The notes below the pieces were generated by a model, which was not told the origin of the DNA, made no database searches, and worked only from the letters and a program-made list of their open reading frames with translations. DNA of 64,000 bases from Antarctobacter sediminis (GTDB lineage Bacteria; Pseudomonadota; Alphaproteobacteria; Rhodobacterales; Rhodobacteraceae). Below, one piece after another: positions 1 to 8,690 of the stretch (position 1 is its first letter; each line of letters opens with the position of its first letter). The DNA lies in contig NZ_JAHUZG010000001.1 in assembly GCF_019218285.1 (NCBI RefSeq), forward strand, positions 1,302,001 through 1,366,000, read 5' to 3'. Position numbers and translations under genes: made by a program.

Positions 1-125
1 GCAACCTGGCCGCCCCTCATGCCATGGGCATGCAGACGGTCCACGTGGCGCCAGAACCTGTCCCCGCGCCGCATATCCACCACCATACCGACGATCTGGG
101 CGGGTTCCTGCGCCACCTGCGCTAA
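1..125 (+). CDS. C-terminal end of a HAD-family hydrolase (pyrimidine 5'-nucleotidase type), partial
   Basis: The open frame enters from the left edge (codons in phase from base 3) and stops at TAA 123-125, leaving 40 residues. It reads NLAAPHAMGMQTVHV and ends HHHTDDLGGFLRHLR. This matches the tail of the SDT1-like / pyrimidine 5'-nucleotidase branch of the HAD superfamily, where a 'DxxxNLxxPHxLGM' segment is followed by 'HxxTDDLxxFL'. The catalytic N-terminal DxD motif lies outside the window, so substrate cannot be judged. The next gene is on the same strand about 100 bp downstream. Confidence 0.6.
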   Translation, partial: NLAAPHAMGMQTVHVAPEPVPAPHIHHHTDDLGGFLRHLR

Positions 126-229
126 GCACCGGGCGGCTGGAACACGTCCTCCGGCATGCGTCATTTCGCACCTGTTCGCTGCACCGCAGAATGCTAAATC
201 AAACGCAGCTCGAATAAGGAGACGCGAAT

Positions 230-436
230 ATGACCATCGCCGAGACAACCACCACCGACACCGCGCCGAAACAGGCGCTCTCGGGCGAACAGACCTTCTT
301 TCTGATCGCTCTCGTGCTGGTCGCCCTCGGCGCGGGCATGACGATTCTCTTCGGCCTGCCGGGTCTTGCCATGACGGCGCTGGCGCTTGTGCCCGTGGCC
401 TATGCGCTGCTGATCCTGATCAGCGTCGGCAAGTAA
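230..436 (+). CDS. Small two-helix membrane protein, hypothetical
   Basis: A 68-residue protein starting at an ATG with a good ribosome binding site (AAGGAG, 9 nt upstream). A Thr-rich hydrophilic head of about 20 residues is followed by two hydrophobic segments (about residues 23-42 and 45-65) separated by a short GLPG turn, and a two-residue polar tail. It should be an inner-membrane hairpin with both termini on the same side. I do not recognise the family. It sits just upstream of the UbiH-type hydroxylase on the same strand, so co-transcription is likely, but nothing in the protein itself points to a role. Confidence 0.65.
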   Translation: MTIAETTTTDTAPKQALSGEQTFFLIALVLVALGAGMTILFGLPGLAMTALALVPVAYALLILISVGK

Positions 437-493
437 GCCGCATGGAACATGGCACCGCCCCGCCCTAGATTGCCGGGAAAAGGAGGCAGAGCC

Positions 494-1687
494 ATGGATT
501 ACGACATCGTCATTTCGGGCGGCGGCATCGCGGGACTGACCGCAGCCGCCGGTTTTGCCTCGGCCGGGTTCAAGACCCTCTGCGTCGATCCCTCGCCGCC
601 CGTCACCGATAGTGCCGCCGAAGGCGCCGACCTGCGCACCACCGCCTTTCTGCAACCCGCGCAGGCCTTCCTTGATGAGATCGGCCTCTGGCCGCGCCTG
701 GCCGATCACGCCATGCCATTACAGGTAATGCGCATCGTCGACGCCGGAGGCCCCGTGGCCGAACCCCGCGTGACCAAGGATTTCGACGCCGGAGACATCT
801 CGGACAAGCCCTTCGGCTGGAACCTGCCGAACTGGTTGCTGCGCCGGGAAATGGCCGCGCGACTGGGCGAACTGGCCAATGTAGACTTCCGCCCCGGCAC
901 CGGCACAACGTCGCTGTTCACCCGCGACGGCGAAGCCCGCGTGACCCTCTCCGATGGCAGCCGCCTGCGCTGCCGGCTGGTGATCGCGGCCGACGGCCGC
1001 AACTCGCCCATGAGACAGGCCGCAGACATCGGCGTCCGCACCACGCGGTTCGGACAAAAGGCACTGGCTTTCGCGGTGACCCACCCGATCCCGCATTGCA
1101 ATGTCTCGACCGAGATCCACCGCACCGGCGGCCCTTTCACCCTTGTCCCCCTACCCGACCATCAAGGCATGCCCTGCTCGGCCGTGGTTTGGATGGAAGA
1201 CGGCCCCAAGGCCGAACGCCTGCGCAGGCTCGACACAGACGATTTCGAAGCAGAAATGTCCGACAGATCCTGCCGCCTGTTCGGCCCGCTGAAACTGGCC
1301 TCGCGTCGGACAATCTGGCCGATCATCGCGCAAGAGGCCGAACGCCTGAGCAGCCAGCGACTGGCCCTGATCGCCGAAGCCGCGCATGTGGTGCCACCCA
1401 TCGGCGCCCAGGGGTTGAACATGAGCCTGAACGACATCGCCGCCCTGCGCGACCTCGCCATGGAAAACCCCGAAACGCTTGGCAATCAGCAGATGCTGGA
1501 CACCTACCATGACGCCCGCATGCCCGATATCCGCACACGCGTTGCCGGCATCACAACACTGAACCGGATCTCGCAACTCTCGGCCGAACCACTGCGCGAT
1601 ATCCGCGCCAAGGGCCTCGATGCGCTCTACAGCCTTAAGCCGGTACGCAGAACGCTGATGCAAATGGGCCTTGGCGCGCGCAGTTAG
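494..1687 (+). CDS. ubiH: UbiH/UbiF/COQ6-family FAD-dependent hydroxylase (ubiquinone biosynthesis)
   Basis: 397-aa flavoprotein mono-oxygenase. Residues 4-35 form the Rossmann dinucleotide motif (GGGIAGLTAAAGFASAGF); around residues 170-180 lies the DG motif region (VIAADGRNS), and around 300 the C-terminal FAD motif reads AEAAHVVPPIGAQGLNMSLND, the UbiH family's GDAAH-P-GQG-N-D pattern with GD replaced by AE. The ATG at 494 is preferred over an upstream in-frame start because AGGAGG lies 8 nt in front of it. Members of this family hydroxylate the ring of the polyprenyl-phenol ubiquinone precursors with O2 and NADPH at the inner membrane. Which ring position this one acts on cannot be told from sequence alone. 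Confidence 0.85.
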   Translation: MDYDIVISGGGIAGLTAAAGFASAGFKTLCVDPSPPVTDSAAEGADLRTTAFLQPAQAFLDEIGLWPRLADHAMPLQVMRIVDAGGPVAEPRVTKDFDAGDISDKPFGWNLPNWLLRREMAARLGELANVDFRPGTGTTSLFTRDGEARVTLSDGSRLRCRLVIAADGRNSPMRQAADIGVRTTRFGQKALAFAVTHPIPHCNVSTEIHRTGGPFTLVPLPDHQGMPCSAVVWMEDGPKAERLRRLDTDDFEAEMSDRSCRLFGPLKLASRRTIWPIIAQEAERLSSQRLALIAEAAHVVPPIGAQGLNMSLNDIAALRDLAMENPETLGNQQMLDTYHDARMPDIRTRVAGITTLNRISQLSAEPLRDIRAKGLDALYSLKPVRRTLMQMGLGARS

Positions 1688-1715
1688 AAAAAGAAAAAAA
1701 GGGGGCGCTGCCCCC
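1687..1715 (-). terminator. Intrinsic terminator for the minus-strand aminotransferase gene
   Basis: Read on the minus strand, the GC stem GGGGGC/GCCCCC (1701-1715) is followed by a long T-run (1687-1700, with one or two C interruptions). It lies about 150 bp beyond the stop of the class V aminotransferase gene and directly abuts the ubiH stop codon. Confidence 0.75.
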
Positions 1716-1737
1716 TCTTGGCCTATTGGCCAATTCA

Positions 1738-1764
1738 CCCCAGGGATATTTTCAGACAGAAGAA
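1738..1764 (-). repeat. Dispersed intergenic element, subtype B (TTCTTCTGTC...GAAAATATCCC)
   Basis: On the minus strand this reads TTCTTCTGTCTGAAAATATC followed by CCTGGGG, and about 22 nt later comes the terminator at 1687-1715. The same core (TTCTTCTGTCCAGAAATATC) recurs at 11295-11320, again followed by a terminator. Confidence 0.6.
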
Positions 1765-1787
1765 ACTCAAAGCGCGCGTTTTTCGGC

Positions 1788-1814
1788 TTCTTCTTGGGAA
1801 AAATACTCCGGGGG
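1788..1814 (+). repeat. Dispersed intergenic element, subtype A (TTCTTCTTGG...AAATACTCCGGGGG)
   Basis: The core TTCTTCTTGGGAAAAATACT is followed by CCGGGGG and, about 18 nt later, by a plus-strand intrinsic terminator. Other subtype A cores lie at 4587, 38268 and 56605, with a fragment (TTCTTCTTGG) at 45083. Subtypes A and B here lie head to head in the gap between convergent genes. Confidence 0.65.
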
Positions 1815-1832
1815 AGTCGACCGAAGGGAGAC

Positions 1833-1853
1833 GGGGGCAGAGCCCCCTTTTTT
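1833..1853 (+). terminator. Intrinsic terminator for ubiH
   Basis: Stem GGGGGC / GCCCCC with loop AGA (1833-1847) followed by six T. It is the plus-strand counterpart of the terminator at 1687-1715, so the 175-bp gap between ubiH and the convergent aminotransferase gene carries one terminator per strand. Confidence 0.8.
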
Positions 1854-1862
1854 CGGTCCGCC

Positions 1863-2987
1863 TCAGAGGACCTCGTCAACCACCTTGCGCAAGCGTGCGA
1901 CAGTCCCGTCGACGTCATAGAGCTTGTCGAGACCGAAAAGACCGATGCGGAAGGTGGAAAACTCCGGCGGCTCATCGCATTGCAGCGGCACGCCTGCTGC
2001 GATCTGCATACCATGGGCGGCAAAGGCCTTGCCTGTCTTGATCTCGGGATCCGCCGTATAACAGACCACAACCCCCGGCGCGCCGTAGCCTTCGGCGGCG
2101 ACGGATTTCACACCGTTTTCAGCAAACATCGCGCGCACGGCATTGCCCAGGGACCATTGCGCCTCTTTCAGTTTGTCAAATCCGTAGTCCCGAGTTTCCG
2201 CCATGGTATCGCGGAAGGCGCGCAGTCCGTCCGTCGGCATGGTGGCGTGGTAGGCGTGGCCGCCATCCTCGTAGGCCCGCATGATCTGCGTCCATTTCTT
2301 GAGATCCACGGCAAAGCTGTCCGAGGTTGTTTCCTCAAGCCGTGCCAGCGCCCGCTCGGACATCATGACCAGACCGGCACAGGGCGTGGCGGACCAGCCT
2401 TTTTGCGGCGCCGAGATCAGAACATCGACGCCCGTCGCCTTCATATCGACCCATGCGCAACCCGAAGCAATACAGTCCAGCACCATCAGCGCACCGACCT
2501 CGTGTGCAGCTTTGGCCAGACGTGTGACGTAATCGTCAGGCAGGATCACCCCGGCCGAAGTTTCCACATGCGGTGCAAAGACGACATCGGGTTTGACCTC
2601 GGCGATGCGGGCCTCGACCTCTTCGATCGGCGCAGGTGCAAAGGGTGCGTCCACCGCATTTCCGGCACGCCGGGCCTTCATCACTGTTGTTTCACCGCCA
2701 AAGCCACCGGCTTCGAAAATCTGCGACCAGCGGTAGGAGAACCAGCCATTGCGGACCACCAGAACATCGGCGCCCTTGCCGAACTGGCGCGCCACCGCTT
2801 CCATGCCATAGGTGCCTCCGCCGGGCACCACCGCCACGCCATCGGCCTTGTAGACCTCGCGCAGCATTCCTGAAATATCGCGCATCACCTGCTGAAAGGT
2901 GGCACTCATGTGATTGAGCGAGCGGTCCGTGAACACCACCGAGAATTCTTCCAGACCCGTCGGGTCGATATCGTCACGCAAGGCCAT
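1863..2987 (-). CDS. Class V aminotransferase (alanine/serine-glyoxylate aminotransferase-like), PLP-dependent
   Basis: 374-aa fold-type I PLP enzyme. Visible signatures are the early GGGTYGMEAVARQF segment (phosphate-binding region), VLDCIASGCAW carrying the PLP-contacting Asp, and SAPQKGWS holding the Schiff-base lysine at about residue 200. The sequence fits the class V family containing serine-glyoxylate and alanine-glyoxylate transaminases. A good ribosome binding site (GGAGGAAA) precedes the ATG at 2987. It stands alone between two terminators, so no operon context narrows the substrate. Confidence 0.8.
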   Translation of the reverse strand: MALRDDIDPTGLEEFSVVFTDRSLNHMSATFQQVMRDISGMLREVYKADGVAVVPGGGTYGMEAVARQFGKGADVLVVRNGWFSYRWSQIFEAGGFGGETTVMKARRAGNAVDAPFAPAPIEEVEARIAEVKPDVVFAPHVETSAGVILPDDYVTRLAKAAHEVGALMVLDCIASGCAWVDMKATGVDVLISAPQKGWSATPCAGLVMMSERALARLEETTSDSFAVDLKKWTQIMRAYEDGGHAYHATMPTDGLRAFRDTMAETRDYGFDKLKEAQWSLGNAVRAMFAENGVKSVAAEGYGAPGVVVCYTADPEIKTGKAFAAHGMQIAAGVPLQCDEPPEFSTFRIGLFGLDKLYDVDGTVARLRKVVDEVL

Positions 2988-3133
2988 CGCGTTTCCTCCA
3001 AGTTTTGCCCAGTGCTAGCCCGTCGGGCAGCCCGCGGAAAGCCCGTCAGCGACCCGCGGAACGAAAAAAGGCGGCGCATCGGGCGCCGCCTGTTTCCTTT
3101 CCTCTCCCCTCTTGGGAGAGCCGGGCCTGCCCC

Positions 3134-3475
3134 TCAGTGGGTCACGGCCTCGTTATAGCGATAGCTGGACACGGAAACCGCGTCACCCGCGCGGGCAAAG
3201 CTGAAATGATAGCCGGGCGCACCGGGCAGGCCCAAAACGACCTTCTCGCCATCTGCCAGGCGCATCACCAGGCGGGCGGGTCCTTCCTTGGGTTTCCCCG
3301 TGACATAGGAGGCGACCAGCTGAACATCGTCAGCGTCTTCCACCAGGAACAGGTTCATGTTCACCGGGCCTTCGTGCAGGGCGGCTCCGGACAGGGTCTT
3401 TGTCAATACGACGTCGTCGGCAAGGGCGGCGCCAGAGGTCGCAGCCAGCAGGGCCGCGGCAAGGATCGTCTTCAT
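3134..3475 (-). CDS. Small secreted protein, hypothetical
   Basis: 113 residues with a clear Sec signal peptide: MKTILAAALLAATSGAALA, then mature DDVVLTKT. The ATG at 3475 is chosen because GAGGA lies 5 nt upstream; longer in-frame starts would place charged sequence in front of the signal. The mature part is about 94 residues with no cysteines or obvious motif, and looks beta-rich (alternating hydrophobics in VNMNLFLVEDADDVQLVASYV). Periplasmic location is inferred from the signal only. Confidence 0.7.
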   Translation of the reverse strand: MKTILAAALLAATSGAALADDVVLTKTLSGAALHEGPVNMNLFLVEDADDVQLVASYVTGKPKEGPARLVMRLADGEKVVLGLPGAPGYHFSFARAGDAVSVSSYRYNEAVTH

Positions 3476-3639
3476 TGTAGTCCTCATGGCATTCATCATG
3501 TGCAGTACGCCCCCATCATCGGGGAACGCTTCTGTCTGCGGGGCGAGATATGATGTGCCTGCCGCGTCTCTTAAACGGCCAAGATTGCATAGCCGCCATG
3601 AGTTTCGCGACGTCACCCCCGGAAAAGTCTTGCCAGCGC

Positions 3640-4095
3640 TTACAGCGGCCCGGGACGGCGCTCCTCACTCAACAGGACATTGGCGTCCAGATTGCCGACA
3701 CCCGGCAAAGTCATGATGCGCCGCCGCAGCACCCGTTCGAAATCCGGCAGGTCGCGCGCCACGACGCGCAGGCGGTAATCATAGGCCCCCAGCACGTGTT
3801 CCACGGTCTGCACCTCGGGAATGGCCGAAACGGCGCGCTCGAAATCCTCAAGGCTGACTCGCCCCTTCGTCGCCAGTTTCACGCCGAGAAAGACGGTCAC
3901 TCCGAACCCAAGCGCCGCAGCGTCCACTTCCAGCCGGGCACCGCGAAACACCCCCGCCTCGCGCAACCGCTTGATCCGCCGCCAACAGGCGGGCTGCGAC
4001 AGGCCCAACTGCCGCCCCAGCGCCCCCGCCGAGGCCCCCGCATCCTGCGCCAGCGCCCGCACCAGCGCGCGGTCGGTCTCGTCCAGTTCGATCAC
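3640..4095 (-). CDS. Lrp/AsnC-family transcriptional regulator (second of a pair)
   Basis: 151 aa. An N-terminal winged helix (residues 4-60, with the recognition-helix stretch LSQPACWRRIKRLREAGV) is followed by a RAM/AsnC ligand-binding domain (about 70-145; VEHVLGAYDYRLRVVARDL and the closing LPGVGNLDANVLLSE). Its ATG overlaps the stop of the preceding regulator (ATGA at 4092-4095), so the two are translationally coupled. Lrp-family proteins sense amino acids. The pair is divergent from ilvC, which makes branched-chain amino acid control a reasonable inference. Confidence 0.85.
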   Translation of the reverse strand: MIELDETDRALVRALAQDAGASAGALGRQLGLSQPACWRRIKRLREAGVFRGARLEVDAAALGFGVTVFLGVKLATKGRVSLEDFERAVSAIPEVQTVEHVLGAYDYRLRVVARDLPDFERVLRRRIMTLPGVGNLDANVLLSEERRPGPL

Positions 4096-4547
4096 AGCGG
4101 CAAGGCCTCCTGCTCCTTGACCCGCGCCACATGCATCAATGCCTCGATGTCCGAGATATGCGGCAGGGTCAGCAACTGTTCGCGATAAAGCTGCTGGTAA
4201 TGGGCCATATCGCGCGCGATCACCGAAAGGCGCACATCCACCTGTCCCAAAAAGGTCTGGATCTCCAGCACCTCGGGCACCTCGCGCGCGGCGGCGATGA
4301 ATTCGTCAAAGGCGCGCGCCTGCGTCTTGTCCAGCGTCACCCGCAGGCTGACCTCAACCTCGTATCCCAGCGCGCGCCAGTCGATCACCCCGCGCACCGC
4401 CGTCAGCACGCCGGAGGCGCGCAACCGGTCCAGCCGCCGCGCCAGTGTCGAGGCCGTGACCCCGGCCCGTTCCGCCAGCGCGCCGCCGGACATCTCCGGC
4501 TCGGCCATCATGTGGCGCAGGATGCGCCGATCCGTGTCATCCAGCAT
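4092..4547 (-). CDS. Lrp/AsnC-family transcriptional regulator (first of a pair)
   Basis: 151 aa, the same length as its downstream partner. The winged helix spans residues 1-60 (VTASTLARRLDRLRASGVL), and the RAM domain about 70-145 (EIQTFLGQVDVRLSVIARDM, then LPHISDIEALMHV). The start at 4547 has GGAG 7 nt upstream; an earlier in-frame ATG would add 46 unrelated residues. It is divergent from ilvC with a 136-bp intergenic region that contains a subtype A dispersed element. Both proteins could assemble as homo- or hetero-octamers. That they do so is inference. Confidence 0.85.
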   Translation of the reverse strand: MLDDTDRRILRHMMAEPEMSGGALAERAGVTASTLARRLDRLRASGVLTAVRGVIDWRALGYEVEVSLRVTLDKTQARAFDEFIAAAREVPEVLEIQTFLGQVDVRLSVIARDMAHYQQLYREQLLTLPHISDIEALMHVARVKEQEALPL

Positions 4548-4586
4548 GATTTCTCCACTGCACCCCAACTTGACGAATGATTTCGC

Positions 4587-5706
<1,120 letters not shown>

Positions 5707-5743
5707 TCTCCGCGCCCCGGTCCGGGGCCGGTCGGAACATGGA

Positions 5744-5771
5744 AACGCCCCCGTTCGCGGGGGCGTTTTTC
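5744..5771 (+). terminator. Intrinsic terminator of ilvC
   Basis: Stem AACGCCCCCG / CGGGGGCGTT with TTCG loop, followed by a T-rich tail. A UUCG tetraloop gives very high predicted stability. Confidence 0.9.
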
Positions 5772-5854
5772 TTTGGCCGGACTGTGCGGCGGCGGCCCCC
5801 GGCTGTGCGGTCCCGCGGATTGTTATACCATAACGTTCCGCCCATTTCCTGCCC

Positions 5855-6418
5855 ATGACCCAGACAATCGAAACCCGCAGCGGTCTGCCCGAAGAGATGC
5901 AGACGCTGCTGCGGACCTTGCCACGCGATGGCTGGCACAGGCATCCGCATCTTGCCGACAGCACCCGTAACTGGATGCGCGCCCATCAGGGCTTTCGCCA
6001 ACTGGCCGAGATCGTACAGGAGGACAGCGAAGCCTTCCTGAACAAGGATCTGTCCGAAGATGCCTATGCCGGTCGGCTGGCCCATTTCGGCAACCTTCTG
6101 GTGCGCAACCTGCACGGCCACCACACATGGGAAGACCGCAAGTTCTTTCCCGAACTCGAAGCCGCCGATCCGCGCTTTGCCGAGGGGCTGGAGATGCTGG
6201 AAAGCGATCACCTCGCGCTGGACGACCTGCTGGACCGTTTCACCCGCGGGGCCAACCGCACGGTCCAGCTTGCCACACTGGACCCGCGCCAGATGGCCGA
6301 AGAGGCGCGCCCGGTGCGCGATCACGCCGAAAGGTTGCGCGGCTTTCTGCATCGCCACCTGACCGACGAAGAGGATCTGGTGGTGCCGATCCTGCTGCAC
6401 CACCGGTTGCGGGGATAG
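5855..6418 (+). CDS. Hemerythrin HHE-domain protein
   Basis: 187 aa, all-helical. Metal-ligand pattern: H in WMRAHQGF (about 48), HHTWEDRKFFPELE (about 90-103), ESDHLALDDLL (about 118) and the closing HRHLTDEEDLVVPILLHH (about 168-183). These are the His/Glu/Asp positions of a di-iron four-helix bundle. Related proteins bind O2 or NO or act in iron-centre repair. Nothing around the gene decides which. No strong ribosome binding site precedes the ATG. Confidence 0.85.
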   Translation: MTQTIETRSGLPEEMQTLLRTLPRDGWHRHPHLADSTRNWMRAHQGFRQLAEIVQEDSEAFLNKDLSEDAYAGRLAHFGNLLVRNLHGHHTWEDRKFFPELEAADPRFAEGLEMLESDHLALDDLLDRFTRGANRTVQLATLDPRQMAEEARPVRDHAERLRGFLHRHLTDEEDLVVPILLHHRLRG

Positions 6419-6635
6419 CCCTGCGCACGGTGCCGCAAGCAAACGTTAACCGCCGTGGGGCAAAACCTGCGGCGGTCGACCAGTAATCCGGATCAGCACC
6501 CCTCCCTCGGGGTCCGTTCGATCTGCGCAGTACGGGGCACATGATGCCTCCAGGGCCGGGATTGGCACTCCGGCGCTTGCGATCCGTTTCCGGCGGCCGC
6601 CGGCCTTTCATCCCGCCCGTTCCGGGCAAAGGCAC

Positions 6636-6669
6636 AAAGAAAACCGCCCCGGTCAGACGACCGGGGCGG
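6636..6669 (-). terminator. Intrinsic terminator of the SPOR/trypsin-like protein gene
   Basis: Minus-strand reading: CCGCCCCGGTC / GACCGGGGCGG stem (6644-6669), loop of four, then TTTTCTTT. It lies 26 bp downstream of the stop at 6695. Confidence 0.88.
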
Positions 6670-6694
6670 CGATTGGGCTGTGATCGGCGCGGGG

Positions 6695-8518
6695 TTATTC
6701 CCAGCAGCTGACCAGAACGGTCATTTCCGCCGCCTGCGCGGTCAGATCCTCGGGGGCCAGCGGGCTCAGCCCCCCGCGCGAGACCGGCTGGATGCCGTTG
6801 TTGCGCAGGAAATCAAGGATCATGTCCCCCTTGGCGGCAAAGCTCACCTCTTCGGGCAGGACGCGGCCACCGGGGGTTTCCTTGGGCAGCAGCATGCCCA
6901 GAACCGTGCCACCGGCATCAAAGACCGGGCCGCCCACGTCACCGGGCAGCGCCGACAGCGCCAGCCGCTTGACCTTGTCCTCGCCGCCCAGACCGCGCAG
7001 ATCCTCCAGCGTGCCAAAGGTCAGCGTCGGCGCGGTCAGGACCCCGCCAAAGGAAAATCCGGCCACGGCCACTTCGGATTGCAGGCGCAACTCACCCGAA
7101 CGGAACTGCGCCACCCGGCGCGGCGCAAGCCGGTCGCGCGGGGTCAGCACGGCAATGCCAAGGGCCTCGTCCACGGCCAGTACGCGCGCGTCATGCACCC
7201 CGTTCAGCGTCACCCGCTCACAGCCCGCGATCAGCGCCGCCGAGGTCAGCACCGTGCCGCGTGCTTCGATGAAAAAGCCGGTGGCGCTGGCCTTGGCGGT
7301 GCGCACCTTCAGCCCCGACACCAGATCCACCGCCTGACCATCGTCGGTCACCTGCGCCGGGTCCAGTACCCCGTCCAGCCGGGCATAGCTGTCCTGCATG
7401 ATCTTCAGCACGCGCGAGCGGCGCTCTTCGTCACCGGCGGGCCAGACAAGGCCAAAGCCCTTGATCTCGCCGTTTTGCAGGCCGACCTCGAAATGCGAAA
7501 CGATCCGGTCGTTGGCCCCCGTGATGTTGAAGCCGCGCGCATCACGCTTGCGTTCGCCCTCGACAGGGATGATTTCCAGCGTCTGCATGATCTCGTACAG
7601 ACCAGCAAGGCTGGTGGAATCGCCCGGCTGGCTGACAAGGATCACCCGCGCGCCCATGTCCGTCTTGGGTTTGTAGATCGCAAAAGGAGATTCATAGCGG
7701 TCGAACGCGACCACACCCAGCGGCATCTGCATCGCGATCCCGGCCTGCGCATCCTGCACCAGCTGCATGTCCATGCCTTCCAGCACGGCATTGTACTGCC
7801 GCAACAGCTCGGCCCGCTGGCGCGTGCTCAGCACACCGGTCGGGTCAAAGTTGTTGGCCTCTTGCCAGCGCGACATCGAGGCGCGCGTCCCCGGGCCAAA
7901 GGCGCCGTCGATGCCGCCATCATAGAACCCCGCCCATTTCAGGGCGATCTGCAACATGTCGCGTTCCTCGCGGGTCAGCGCCCGTTCCGAGGCGCGCGCC
8001 TCCTGCACGGTTTCCTCGGGGATCTCCGGCGCAGCGGGCGCGGGATCCACCTCGGCGGCCTCGGCCACGGGATCGGCCTGCGGCACCGGTTGCGGGGTTG
8101 GTGCCGGTTGCGCTGCCGGGTCGCTGGTAACCTGCGGAACGGGCACCACGGGCGCGCCGTCATTGCGGGCCCCCACCGGCCAGAACTGCTGGCCAAAGGC
8201 GGTGTAGACCTCAAGATAGCTGTCCGCGGGAATGCTGCCCGACTGCAACAGCGCATTCAGTTGCGCCTGCGCCTGTGCCCGCGTGTAGGGGCCAAGCGCG
8301 ATGCCGTACCAACCGCCACCCAACGCAAAACCGTTCACATCGGGCAAACGGCCGGCGTAATCGCGCACACTGTCCTGCGCGCTGGCCAGAGAGGTCCGCG
8401 CCTCGACCTGGATATAGACGATGTCATCTGCTGCCTGCGCTGCCGGACCATCCTGTGCCAGTGCGGCTGCCACGACCAGCACAAAAGCGATGAAGACCGA
8501 AAATAGTCTTTTTTTCAT
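6695..8518 (-). CDS. Secreted SPOR + peptidoglycan-binding protein with a degenerate trypsin-like domain
   Basis: 607 aa. Signal peptide (1-21), a SPOR-like repeat (about 30-110: VYIQVEARTSLASAQ...YGIALGPYTRAQAQAQL), a Pro/Ala-rich linker (about 120-175), a PG_binding_1 module (about 190-240: IALKWAGFYDGGIDGAFGPG) and a C-terminal Deg/trypsin-like fold (about 400-590). The catalytic positions look lost: GDSGGP is GDVGGP (PGDVGGPVFDAGG), the HVV position reads AALIAGCERV, and the DLALL position reads EALGIAVL. I infer an envelope-binding scaffold or pseudoprotease at the septum or cell wall rather than an active protease. It is monocistronic, with its own terminator. Confidence 0.8.
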   Translation of the reverse strand: MKKRLFSVFIAFVLVVAAALAQDGPAAQAADDIVYIQVEARTSLASAQDSVRDYAGRLPDVNGFALGGGWYGIALGPYTRAQAQAQLNALLQSGSIPADSYLEVYTAFGQQFWPVGARNDGAPVVPVPQVTSDPAAQPAPTPQPVPQADPVAEAAEVDPAPAAPEIPEETVQEARASERALTREERDMLQIALKWAGFYDGGIDGAFGPGTRASMSRWQEANNFDPTGVLSTRQRAELLRQYNAVLEGMDMQLVQDAQAGIAMQMPLGVVAFDRYESPFAIYKPKTDMGARVILVSQPGDSTSLAGLYEIMQTLEIIPVEGERKRDARGFNITGANDRIVSHFEVGLQNGEIKGFGLVWPAGDEERRSRVLKIMQDSYARLDGVLDPAQVTDDGQAVDLVSGLKVRTAKASATGFFIEARGTVLTSAALIAGCERVTLNGVHDARVLAVDEALGIAVLTPRDRLAPRRVAQFRSGELRLQSEVAVAGFSFGGVLTAPTLTFGTLEDLRGLGGEDKVKRLALSALPGDVGGPVFDAGGTVLGMLLPKETPGGRVLPEEVSFAAKGDMILDFLRNNGIQPVSRGGLSPLAPEDLTAQAAEMTVLVSCWE

Positions 8519-8690
8519 GGGAGTTATGGACCCCTTGGGTTTACAATCTCAACCTTATCCACCGACCGAGTCTTACCAGAAGCCGGGCCACATGCACGCA
8601 AAAAGGGCGTGAGGCGCGCCTCTCCTATCAGATTGACCCCGCCCGCGCACCGCCCTAATCAGGCGCCAGCCGAAAAAAGGGAGCCCTGAC

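Noticed and set aside
3640-4547. Siroheme decarboxylase pair (NirD/L, AhbA/B), which also look like paired Lrp/AsnC proteins
   Set aside because: Both have ordinary helix-turn-helix and RAM domains, lack the decarboxylase signature segments, and no heme d1 or nitrite reductase genes are nearby.
6419-6635. tRNA or small RNA in the gap after the hemerythrin gene
   Set aside because: A GTTCGATCT stretch caught attention, but no cloverleaf can be folded around it and no promoter-terminator pair frames a transcript.
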